A stretch of 64,000 nucleotides of DNA from Viscum album (Eukaryota > Streptophyta > Magnoliopsida > Santalales > Viscaceae), in assembly GCA_963277665.1 (NCBI GenBank), contig OY728125.1:1716424889-1716488888 (forward strand), given 5' to 3'. Under the pieces are notes generated by a model, which searched no databases, was not told the DNA's origin, and was given only the letters and a program-made list of their open reading frames with translations. Of this stretch, positions 1 through 10,440 are shown piece by piece; positions within the stretch are counted from its first letter, which is position 1; the number at the start of each line of letters is the position of its first letter. The position numbers and the translations under genes were made by a program.

Positions 1-561
1 CCCAAGGGAGTCAGTACTAGTGGGACCAGAGATGATACAGGCTACCACCGAGAAGGTGTAAATCATACAGGAGTGGATGAAGACTGCACAGATCATACAT
101 AAGTCATATGTCAACAAGAGATGGAGACCTATGTAGTTCTAGGGGGCAACCAAGTCTTTCTACAGGTTTCACCTCGATAAGGTTTGCAGAGATTTTTCTG
201 AGGTGGAAAGTTATCTTCGAGATTAATCAGACCATTTCAGGTCCTTAGTAGAGTTGGTGAGGTGGCATATTGCTTAGCTCTTCCACCTCAGTTGCACTGG
301 GTGCACGACGTCTTCTACGTATCCCAGTTGAGGAGATACATACATGATCCTTATCACATAATTGACCATGGAGATATAGACATCGAAGATGGGGAGACTT
401 TTACAGAGGTTCCAGTTGAGATTGAGGATCTACAGGAGTGGGTACTTCATGGGAAGTTGATACCTCTGGTGCACGTTCGTTGGTAGCATGGGAACCTATA
501 GGAGAGCACATAGGGGCGGGAGGATCAGATGCATTCTCAATACACCCACTTGTTATCCTAG
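1..561 (+). pseudogene. Chromovirus F integrase C-terminus and chromodomain (decayed)
   Basis: This is the last part of a Ty3/Gypsy chromovirus (Tekay/Del-like) polyprotein. Integrase joins element cDNA to host DNA, and the chromodomain guides it to chromatin. Positions 1-260 still read like the integrase C-terminal region (a GPEMIQATTEKV-like stretch, then a KSYVNKRWRP-like stretch), but with several stops. Positions 262-486 are open for 74 codons and carry the conserved VHDVFYVSQLRRYI segment and the chromodomain strand region ending in PLVHVRW. The reading then changes frame, and a tail resembling ESTxGREDQMHSQYTHLL ends in TAG at 559-561. The frame breaks and stops show a dead copy. The rest of the element lies left of the window. 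Family assignment rests on recognised motifs and the very long LTR that follows. Confidence 0.85.
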
Positions 562-595
562 TTTTTTGATGTGGCTTATGGGGACGTAAAGTCCT

Positions 596-608
596 AAGGT
601 GGGGAGAA
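596..608 (+). other. Polypurine tract of element F
   Basis: The purine-rich run AAGGTGGGGAGAA directly precedes a TG dinucleotide that opens the 3' LTR. It is the expected primer for plus-strand DNA synthesis, and its position fixes both the LTR start and the + orientation of element F. Confidence 0.8.
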
Positions 609-977
609 TGTAAAGAAGAACCGGAATTTCTATGTAATTTTTTTATTAAATGGGAATTTTACGAGTCTGTGAAAATTGACGGTGCGTGATGCTGAAGCCC
701 GGAGTGCTTGAAATGAATTTCTGAACTTTTGTTTGGGTACGTTCAGTAAACGCACGAGCAAGTTTTTCTAACTTTTGAACCAGTGCTCGGAATTGAAATC
801 CGAGGACACCGTTGAACTCGCAGCGCCGGTATTCTCTTAAGGATACCTTCACCTCGACCACAGTGGGTCGAGAGTGAAGGATATATTTTCAGTTTTTTGT
901 GAATGAATAAAATAAAATAAAATGGTGTACTATTTTATTTTTATTTTATTTTGAAACCACCCATGTAGATATTTCAC

Positions 978-1072
978 AGGTGGGGACCACCTGAACTAAA
1001 ACCTCCCATGAGAGGTTAGGGAGGTGGGGACCACCGAGCCTAACCTCCCATGAGAGGTTATGGTGGTGGGGA
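978..1072 (+). repeat. 42-44-bp direct repeats upstream of the F LTR TATA box
   Basis: The motif AGGTGGGGACCACC recurs at 978 and 1022, and a shortened form starts at 1064. CCTCCCATGAGAGGTTA lies between the copies. The block ends against the TATA box, the position expected for LTR enhancer repeats. The regulatory role is inferred from position only. Confidence 0.6.
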
Positions 1073-1075
1073 CCA

Positions 1076-1081
1076 TATAAA
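1076..1081 (+). promoter_or_regulatory. Candidate TATA box of the F LTR
   Basis: TATAAA occurs in the context ACCATATAAAGTT, about 470 bp into the LTR and just after the short direct repeats. This would start the element transcript near 1105-1115. No transcription evidence is available from sequence. Confidence 0.55.
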
Positions 1082-1680
1082 GTTTAAAACCCCTTGAACT
1101 TCCTCATAAGTGTGTGTGGGGGGGGGGGCTCTTAAAATTCCCCAATTAAATGGTTCCACCACCTTAAATTTATTATGGAAACCTATGTAATTAATTTACA
1201 CAATTTGAAATTGTGCCAAAAATTAAATTGGGGAAACATATAATTTTGGAAACTTTTCTTCTTGGTGGATTTGGGGAGAGGAGAAATATTTGAAGGATTT
1301 CACTTCTCCAATGAAGAACGCCATCAAAGAACGTTCTTTGGAAATCAAGGAAGAGGACGACGAGTGAGCCCGACATCAAAGTGTGGTTTCAGAAGCGACG
1401 ATCATTGGCACCCCCTTCGCCTTCTTTGACTTACTTCTCATGCTAAATTCAATGAACAATCCAAGGTAGGGGTTTATTTGTGTATGATTATTTGCATTAA
1501 GTTGTAGGGAGGCTGTTTGAAATTCTCCTCGCTTTCCATTCTTGATGATTCTTCATAATTCAAGAAGGAATTATAGCTGCTTTGTACAGCTCTAATGCAG
1601 AGAGTGTGGGATAGAAAAACATGGCCCATCCTCTCTAAAAACCTTGTGGTTAATTGTTGATCGTGATGGAGGATTGACTA

Positions 1681-2470
1681 CGAACCATGGTGGGGCATGA
1701 GAATGGTAGCCGACACCACCACCGGCCACAACTAAGGCGACATCGCAACAGTGTCGCCCCACGACCACCACTGCCCCACGACCTCCTCGCCCCACGGATG
1801 AGTCACCGCCCAGCGGCTGAGCCGCCGTCCCGCGCCCAAGCCATCACCCATAGCAGAGCCGCTGCCCCATGGCCAGGCCACCGCCACCCCCTGGCCGGGC
1901 CGACGCCCCACCACCGAACCGCCACCCTCCATGGCTGGGCCGCCGCCCCGCCGCCGAGCCGCCACCGCCCCACAGCCGGGCCACCACCCTGCAGCCGATC
2001 CCTCACCCTCCGTGGCCGAGCCGTCTCCCACAGGCGGGCCGCCGCACCGCGACCGAGCCGCCACCACCCCGCAGTCGGGCCACCGCCCCGCGGCCGAGCT
2101 GCCCCCCTCCACGGCCGAGCCGCCACCCACTGCGGCCGAACGGCCGGCCGTGGCCAGGACACCGCCTCCTAGCCAAGATGTCCCACGCCCTCACATAACC
2201 CCCTAGTAGAGCTGCTCTGGGGCCTTAGCCCTCCCCGCCGAGCCGCCCCGCGGCCTCCGTCCTCCCAACGGAGCTGCCCCGGGCCCTCATGGCACCCCTA
2301 CGACCGAGCTGTCGTCCGTGTCCGAGCTGACCCGCGGCCCCTCTTAGCCCTCGCGGCCTACCGGACCACCCAGTTGGCCGGGCTGCACCACTGGACGGGT
2401 GGACCCGGGCCAGGCCAGGTCGGGTCAGGTCGGTCCGACCAGGTCGGACCAGACCCGGGCCTGATATGAA
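1681..2470. repeat. GC-rich degenerate repeat tract inside the F LTR
   Basis: This block is strongly GC-rich against an AT-rich background and is made of imperfect GCCGAGCCGCCACC- and GGGCCACCGCCCC-like units rich in CpG. Because stop codons are AT-rich, long open frames arise in several frames on both strands (for example 1687-2172 and 1869-2198 on +, 1732-2130 and 1803-2162 on -), coding for Pro/Arg/Ala or Gly/Arg/Trp-rich strings. I read these as composition artefacts. The tract ends with a perfect 9-bp inverted repeat at 2432-2450. Confidence 0.75.
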
Positions 2471-2856
2471 CATTTACTTTACTTGGGGCATAACATTGTC
2501 ACCAGACATCAGTTTGATGAACCATTAGTGGTGCCAGAAACCTTGTAGAGAGATGGTCACATTGGTATACCCCACTAGAGTTTTGGGTAATGTTGAGGTA
2601 CGGTCGGGTTCGATCGAGCATGAATCCAACCGGGCCCCCGGGACTAAAAGGTTAATAGCTCATAGATCTGGTGTCTGATTGACGCACCGTTTGTTGTGTT
2701 TAGACTCCTATGACGTGGTGGACCTTTGATATACTTTTCATGGGACGTCATAGCTGTTGGTGTATCGAATAGTGTCTTGTGAAGAGGATACTCTTGGAGA
2801 TGAGCATGCTTAGTGCTAGAACCTAGTAGCTGGCTGTAACGAGAAGAATGAAGAAC

Positions 2857-3230
2857 GATCCTATGTGGGTCAGCACCTAGCGATTATATGTGGTTTAGCT
2901 CCTAGGTATCCTGTGTGGGTCAGCTCCTAGCGATCCTCTATGGGTATGATCCTAGCAATCATGTGTGGGTTAGCTCCTAGCAATCCTATGTGGGTCTGCT
3001 CCTAGCGATCATGTGTGGATCTGGTCTTAGCGATCCTGTGTGGGTCTGCTCCTAGCAATCCTATGTGGGTCCGCTCCTAGAGATACTCTGTGGGTCAGCT
3101 CTTATGAATCCTATGTGTGTCAGCTCCTAGCGATCCTGTGCAGGTCAACACCTAGCGATCCTGTGTGGGTCAGCTTCTAGTGATCCTGTGTGGGTCTGCT
3201 CCTAGCGATCCTGTGTGGGTCAACTTCTTT
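2857..3230 (+). repeat. 25-bp minisatellite in the F LTR, about 15 copies
   Basis: The consensus unit is about GATCCTGTGTGGGTCAGCTCCTAGC. Roughly fifteen imperfect copies stand head to tail without spacers, differing by point changes such as CAATC for CGATC and CTGCT for CAGCT. The array lies in the downstream half of the LTR. Confidence 0.85.
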
Positions 3231-4079
3231 ACAGAGTAAGATTATTTAGTAGTTACATCTAATCATCTCTACTACTTTACTTAAGTTATACCTGATGTGA
3301 TCTGAGTTCGTACCTGTGTGGTACTTTCGGTTATGGTAATACCTTGGTGGTATTCTTCTGTGTGGCATACCGGTGTGGTACTTGCCTTTGTGGTTTTCCT
3401 TCCTTTGTGGAACAGTTGAGCTTTGGATTTTTGGGTTGGACCCTGTGTTTCCTCATGATTGAGATGGGTATGCTTGATAACTTTTGTATATGTATGGGCT
3501 TATACCTAAGTGGTGTTATCAGTTGTTTCCTTCCTTTGTGGTTTATCCTTTGTAGATTTTGTGAGACCTTGAGGGTCTCGGGGTCCATAATAAGTATCAT
3601 TATACTCACCCCTTCATGGGCTATGCCTGTACTTCATTGTGTTCGGTGAAGATGAAAGAAAAAATTGACTGAGGACAAGGGTTCCAAGATTAGAGGTAGC
3701 TCATAGGTGGATGATAGATGAGGAAAACTATAGATACGAATATTTGTGAGTAGTACCTACCCTTTAGGTGGGATCTGTGGTGGATGATCTAGGAGCTTAT
3801 TTTCACCAATAAGCTATCTTGAACTTTCCAGTTTTCCTTGTACTTTCCAGTTGGGCTTGTATTCTGGCCCCTTTTACTTACTGCACTTAATCTGATTACT
3901 ATTCAGTTTACTTGAGTTCGTATCTTGCTATGTGCTTGGTAGCGTGTGCTTACAGGTTATAAAGGCAATGCCTTCCCAGTTATAGGGAATACGCCTTCAG
4001 TGCTAGCCGTCATCCCCTGGCCAATGGAAGGTAGGCTTGGGGTAGTCATGGAACGGGCCTTGGGGGACGGGTCACGACA

Positions 4080-4945
4080 TACGTGGGATTTTATTCTCAT
4101 CCAAGTGGAATATGTAGGAATCCCTTCTTAGGTTCAAACCCAACACTCCAAATCAAACCTAATTTTCTGGGATACATTCTTAGAAGGGTTAATTAAAACA
4201 TGGAAACCTCTATCCTTTAATGGTTCCTTGGTTTTATTAAGGATATGTACCACACCAATATTTGACTAAGAACCTTTTTCTTAGATGTCCTTACCACATG
4301 ACATCAAACTGTACAGTTAGGTTATTAACACGTTATCTTAAAATGAATGATGTGTCCTGTTAAGTGGCACTGAACAATGAGGGTTCATATTCATTTGACA
4401 TGGATACGTAGGTAGAAATTTATGGGTATGATCACAACATATAAATAAACCCTTGTATCCTAGAATGACAATAAATTCCACAGTGCCCCACTGAGTGGAT
4501 TAAAAACCAACATCATTGTAACAACTACAAAAACAACATATAAGTATTTTATGATAGTATACCATTGATAGAGAACCTTGAATACATACGTGTGATTGTA
4601 AATTACACACATGATAATAATTGATTTAAAAATTCATGGGAACTATACATTATACTTGGTAAATTAATAAGGATTCATGAACATATCATAAATATATAAG
4701 AGGGTCCCTAAATATGTAATAATTCCTTTCAAAAGGGTGTGATGAGACCGAACTCCCATCCTCTTAAACAAAGTGATTTATTAGGTATCATAGGTCAACA
4801 AACTAACGAAATTATACCTTTTTAATATAGGTCTATTTGGATACATATCCATTGGATGTTTCTGGTTCCACAAATAAATCCAATAGAAACCGTTCAGAAG
4901 TAGTGATTTCTAATCAGAACACATATTTTGGGGGAAACAAAAAAG
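4080..4945 (+). repeat. Left LTR remnant (3' part) of Tat element C
   Basis: This AT-rich stretch has no gene. It is diverged but collinear with 51240-52160, which precedes the primer-binding sites of element D. Examples are AATATGTAGGAATCCCTTCTT near 4110 against GGATATGTAGGATGCCTTCTT near 51284, and the TAAGAGGGTCCCTAAA segment near 4697 against TAAGAGAGTCCCGAAA near 51663. It is therefore the end of C's left LTR. Element F abuts it at 4079, which suggests F inserted into this LTR and displaced the rest beyond the window. Confidence 0.65.
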
Positions 4946-5091
4946 TGATGTACTTGACGTGAATCCTTAACCAAGGTGATAGGTTTCCCAATGAAAAAAC
5001 CCTCTATAAAATAGATACTTGGTTATTCTCCATTGGGCCACTTAGTATGCACCCATACACAAACAAAAAAAATGGTGAACCTGGTGTGAAT
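4946..5091 (+). other. Two tandem tRNA-Trp-type primer-binding sites of element C
   Basis: Two 19-nt sites, at 4946-4964 and 5073-5091, resemble the complement of the plant tRNA-Trp 3' end at about 15/19 and 16/19 positions. Both are followed by CCTTAACCAAG. They lie about 127 bp apart in a duplicated unit that also includes the LTR tail. The better preserved counterpart is the four-copy array at 52130-52610 in element D. Confidence 0.6.
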
Positions 5092-5099
5092 CCTTAACC

Positions 5100-8000
5100 A
5101 AGATGATAGTGTTACCCATCTGTTAGGCCCCTATCAATTGATACAAGAGGGACAGACAAGGGAATAAATCACGCATGTTTTCATCTAATTTATGCTGCTT
5201 TAATGGATTTCATTGCTTTTATTTTTCATATATACATGCAATTTTTTTAGAACTCTCTTCATTATAAATGTATTCCTTCAAGTTTGCACATGTGAATGCC
5301 CTAGCTGCTAATTAGGCTGGATCCTTGTCTGCTCGATGGATGACATCACCAACTCAGCATCTTCGATGATGGGTCTCCAATGCATTGGTCTGAGAGTACC
5401 AAAAACACAGTAGTATCCCAACCTTGGAGGCTTCCTGACAAACCCTCCAAATCAAGAATAACCCTCGGTCGTCCGATCAATGAAGACTAGTGGTTCAAAA
5501 GCCGATGGTGCCAACAACCATTTTCTACCATTTTAGAAGTTTATCCCCAGAATGAAATCACCAATAACTCCCCTATTTCCGGGAGGTAAACCAAGAGGAA
5601 ACCCATGAATTCATCCATAAGACACAGGGGTCATTCTCGAGGACTCCTGCCAACAATCACTGCCACCAACACCGCGTGGTAGTAAACTCTCAGCATGATG
5701 AGGGTTTTATATTTGGTTGTTTGAACCAGATACCTTAGACCTGAGCACACAAGAAGAACTACCGAGGACAAAATCATACCAATATTGATCTATTTAGAAC
5801 CTTTTCACCCTCTGAATAATTCCATCTACCCAAATTGTTGGCAAACAATGAACGAGCACAAACACTCAACCGCCTTAATTCTACAAGCTAGCTGACTCGT
5901 CTGGAAGCACCCAACCAATCCTACTATTAAAACCTAGTGGATTAAAATGACTAAGAACATAAACCTTCCTAATAACTATCATCCAGTCAATGTACTCCTC
6001 TTTTTTCATTCAAGGAATCCTGACAATCAAATGTGGTGGAAACTTGTAAAGAGAAACATACACCTGCCTGCACTCACCAACCCTGCCAACAGTATCATCT
6101 GTCAACATTGAAAGAAGTCATCGAATATGCATTGAAGAAAACATCCTACATATATATACACCTTCCATAGTCCATCAATCCTACTAATAGTCTCATTTGG
6201 CATCTCCTAGAGAAGTCATCCGGAAAGCTCCGATGACAAACATGGGGCAGAATCAATTCCTTTCCCCCCACATGAGTCCTGTCAATATTCACTGATAGGA
6301 AAAGGAGGATAAGAGTAGGTACATTTTCCTACTCCATATATGGAATGTAATTATATTCCCATTATAGCTACTGAAGTCACCAAACACATTTTATAAATAG
6401 TAAAAGGGTAGCCCTAAATTCCTACCCATATCTTGGAATCCTGATAGAATATCATAATGGTAACATCAATTCCACCAGAGGGATGGACACATTATTTTGT
6501 CCCCACACATGGGATGATTCATCAGCATGCCATCCCAGAGTAGATACATACCTCTATTATAGTCCAAGAGGTTAATGGGGTATACTACCCTATATCATAT
6601 AGATAAATGGATTTGGAACATATAATCATTCCAATTGATGATAATTTTCTAATTATGATGGCCACTCAAACACAGGCACATACACCTTCCCATGATAATA
6701 ACTTATCCTAGAAAGTGTCCCCAATTACTTGGAAGAGAACATCTATGAAGATATATCACCAATCATAGATAGAAAATCGAGAGTTAATATGGGATCTGAA
6801 TCCCCATAATGTTGGAGTTCTTGAAGCCCTCAGACATTTATCTTTATAGCTCAAGATATTACCTTCCCATTTCCAAATTATGGGAGTGGTAGTAGTAATT
6901 ATGAATTTCATCATTAGATACATCATCATGAAGGCTTGATTTATGAAAATTTAGTCAATTTAGATAACTTATCTCTAGATGAGAGCTATAAAAACCCTCA
7001 GTGTGGCTAGAAGACCAAGAAGTAAGAGGATTTATCCCTTTCTGTAATCTACCATGGTGGTCCTCCCCATGATAGTATTCTCTATGAATGATCTCTCGGT
7101 AATAGTGTTTCACGTTGTCAAGATAATTTTCCAATTAACAATGCAATGATGAGAAACCCCTCTTATCTTGAGGAATTTTAAATCACAAGTCCATCCATGT
7201 TTGGTGCCTTGTTATTAATAGGTGAAATACTTTCTCAACTAGAAGACATCCCAAGGAAATAGTCATTTTCTGAACTTCCCTTGGGTCATTTTCTTTCTAA
7301 TATGGAAGAGGAAACTTCAACTAATCCCATAACTTGTGATAAGAAAATCAAGAAGTGCCCACTCTTATCAGACCAAGTTGATAAAAATATAGCAACATAT
7401 GAGGAGAATTTGTTGAATATGAGAAAAAAACTAGATAAGGTTGAAATACCAGTCATGTCCGGGCCTTTAGAAGCCACTCAATACAATGTTCCAGAATTGA
7501 TGGCAGAAGAGTGTATTAATTATATCCGCCTCAACATATGGAATACTTTTCATCATTGAAAAGACAATGTTTTACAATATGATGAATATCAAAGTCATGT
7601 CAAGAAAATAGAATGGTTACATGGACAAAATGATTTGGAATCTCTCCAGGATTCCCAATATCCAATGATATAGAAGAAACAAGTAGGTATTAAATTTGCA
7701 TTCCTTAATGAATTAAAGAAGTTGCGACAATTTATTATATAAACCCCATCTAGTGTTCATATTAGAGGATGGGGTACACACAGAGTATTGCATTTCACTA
7801 CTCTCCATAATCAGCGAAGCCCACAAAAATTAGTCTCATGCAATATTATTTCCCCAGATCAGCTACAATAAATAAATTCTGTTCACAATCAAAGAAATAC
7901 TCAACATGAACATGCCTTGAGCAGTTTTCACAAAATTCATAACCAAAGAGAGAAAGCTATCAAGATAATTTTTTCATCAAGAATCTAAGAACATTAAGCA

Positions 8001-9230
8001 TGACACCTAGAAAGAGGATTTCAGCCATCAGATTGGGAAAATGTAAAAATAGCATACTGGCATTCCGAAATAGGAAATTTATGTGGTTTTTAGATAATGC
8101 ACCTAGCCAATGTTCAGACTAGAATTCTTAAAATCATAAGAGTAGTTGCGCTAATATTATCCATAATAGTTTGGGAGCCACCCCATCCCACATGGATGGG
8201 GGATTTTCTAACCCAACCTTTGGACTCAATAATAAAATCCCAGAGGGTTGAGGAAGAAGAACAGGAAAAACCCCAACCTATAGGGCTGGGGGCTCATTCA
8301 TATATACAATCCTCTCCTCAGAGGAAGTCAGTTTTTTCCCGATTAGGGAAGAATCCACAAAGTGAACAAACAAATTAACTATCCAAGGATTCTATTTAGA
8401 TTAAAATCCATCAATCTATCCCTAGGAAGCCAACATATATGAGAAAAAAGTCTCATAGATGAAGAATAAGAAGGTGATCTTTAAAAGATACTGATAGAAT
8501 GCCATCAATTCATTATGCGTCTATGAATTTCATTAATGCCATTATGGAAGATCCTATAGAAAATGAGTCTAGTTCATGGGAGTTGGAGGATGAAGTTATT
8601 ATTCATAATATGGTACACACCGAAGAAAATGAAGGAAGTTTGCATACCTGAAATCATTGGCTTACCCAAAATCTAGGTATTCCCTCATGTAACTAACTCC
8701 CATCTTTTATAAAGGCATATAACTAGGGGAATGGTAATGGTCAGATCTTGTCTCACTTTTCAACTAGAGAAGGTCAATCTCTTTTTCTTGAAAAAATATT
8801 TTCCTAGAAAGAGGAGGATATGAATGAGTTGAAAATACTCAATGTAAAGTTACTTTGAAGTAGCATTCAGGGGAGACATGCCCCACAAGAAGATCCTAAA
8901 CTTGCACATCCAGTAGGGGCTCCTCAGAAATGAGGGTTTTTTGCAACTACAAATGTGTATAATGAATTCCCCCCTTCATTACATATCTAGAACATGCTAA
9001 AAAATATCCATACAAGCATATACCCATGGGGAATCCAAGACAGACACCATTAGCGCCACCACCAGTGGTTTTGTCCGTCCTTATGCTAGTTCATTCGTCA
9101 ACTACTGTACCTGTAAAGGTCCAATATCATCTAGATATTCCAAAAAATCTTGTCCATAAATTTGAGACATTAACAAATCTATTAGAATTATGAAATAATG
9201 ACATGAACTAGTACAACTAGAAAAGAAGGC
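5100..9230 (+). pseudogene. 5' leader and gag-upstream region of Tat element C (decayed)
   Basis: No complete gene is visible. The segment matches element D in order: 6300-6480 resembles 53945-54120, and 6755-6910 resembles 54490-54610. It also has a single GGTCCTCCCCATGATAG-like unit near 7062 that is amplified in D. The longest open stretch, 7281-7559 (92 codons), is charged and matches nothing I recognise; it probably belongs to the N-terminal gag region. A second open stretch at 8097-8378 is also unrecognised. Stops are frequent in all frames, so I call this decayed coding and leader sequence of the retrotransposon, not a host gene. Confidence 0.5.
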
Positions 9231-10440
9231 ATAACCTGGATGGGTAGATCTGATCCATCACCCACCACACTTTGTGAATACAAAATTACCAATCTTTAAC
9301 AGTTGGGAGAGCTGGAGAAGCACTTAAACACATTTTTTTTCTCATTGTGATCCCATGATGGGGACCCCTAAACAACAAGAAGCTGTATAGATCAGATGTT
9401 TTGTGCAATCACTAAAGGGGAAATGCTTTGTCTAGTTTACACGTTTGTAGTCTCAATCAATTACTGGATGTGAAGTCCTCCATCATAAATTTATTTTCCA
9501 ATTTAGCTCAATAGTGTAAAATCAAATAGTCTTCAATCTTACAAACCACAAATAAATGGGTAATGCAAGAGTTTTAGATTTCATTTCTTGATGGAAAAGA
9601 CTAAAATATTAATTAAACCTACCATTCCCTCATGAATATTTACTTCCAATTTATGTATCAAATCTTCATGATGAGTTACACACACCACTAATCCCTATGA
9701 AATATATAGTAGGGTTTTGTGATCTTGCTTCAATCTCCGCAAAATTGGAGAATTTCATTGTGAAAACTAAATATATGTATCATTTAATCCCATTATCTAT
9801 AGGAAAGAGAATGGAAAAAAGCAGAGGCTACTACAGTTACACTCAAACAAGCACATATACCTGCTTCTACTTCAAAACCTTTATCATACCGCAAAACTCC
9901 ACCTCTTGAGCATCAGCAACAATGACCAACTTGTCAAGACGATAAAAAGATCAATTTTTGATAAGGTTTGAGGAATTAAAGAAGATATTTTATTCTTTTC
10001 AGAATGAATAGGTTCTGGTTTACATCATTTCAGCATTGGAAAACAATTTAGATCAGTTTCCAAGGCTGAAGAAACCAAATAAAGAAAGAGATGGAGAACT
10101 CCCAAATTATTACCCCTTTCATCAAATTTTGGGGCACCTAATTCAAGAGTGTTATGTTTTCAATGATCTCCAAATATAATGGTGGAATCTAGGCAATTGA
10201 AACTAAGAAGTTCATAATCCCAAGTATCATGTGCTGCTGCTACTAATCTAGAGGAATAAGGCAGATAACAGGAAGTCAAAAGAAAAAATGTATAGAAGTA
10301 TGATGATTGAATATTCAGGAAAACAATTAATCGAAGTCATTAAATTCTACGAACATAGTTGAAACAACCAACTATTCCTCCTACTACTTTTGTTATAGGA
10401 AATCCATCTTCATCAAAATACCAGTCTTTCAAAGGTCTAT
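9230..10440 (+). pseudogene. Gag capsid region of Tat element C, 5' fragment (decayed)
   Basis: Gag forms the virus-like particle that packages element RNA. The segment near 9310-9400 (GAGCTGGAGAAGCAC, then TGTGATCCCATGATGGGGAC) aligns with 57520-57610 of element D, where the protein reads as a Tat-type capsid fragment with a DPMMGTPEHQEAV-like segment. Similarity resumes at 10340-10380 (GAACATAGTTGAAACAACCAAC against the sequence near 58565). Stops break every frame. The sequence is cut at 10440 by the Athila array and continues at 30515, so this is a split as well as a decayed gene. Confidence 0.6.
10436..10440. other. Target-site duplication TCTAT, left copy
   Basis: TCTAT immediately precedes the first LTR and recurs at 30515-30519 immediately after the third LTR. 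A 5-bp duplication is normal for Ty3/Gypsy integrases. It shows that the outer ends come from one insertion event. Confidence 0.85.

Larger units (their letters stand above)
609..4079 (+). repeat. 3' LTR of chromovirus F (3471 bp)
   Basis: The LTR opens with TGTAAAGAAG right after the polypurine tract and is read to close with GGGTCACGACA at 4079, giving TG...CA termini. A 3.4-kb LTR is usual for Tekay/Del-like chromoviruses. The right boundary is inferred from the terminal motif and from renewed similarity to another element just beyond it; the 5' LTR that would prove it lies outside the window. The interior holds a TATA box at 1076, 42-44-bp repeats just upstream of it, a GC-rich tract at 1681-2470, a 25-bp minisatellite at 2857-3230, and a degenerate stretch of GTGTGGTACT-like repeats near 3310-3420. 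Nothing in it looks like a real gene. Confidence 0.75.

Noticed and set aside
1687..2206. Long proline/arginine-rich open frames on both strands
   Set aside because: They exist because the tract is GC-rich and lacks stop codons in nearly all frames; they lie inside an LTR and have no domain.
2857..3230. CRISPR-like look of regularly spaced 25-bp repeats
   Set aside because: Repeats are gap-free and degenerate, with no unique spacers and no cas genes, in a plant LTR. It is a minisatellite.
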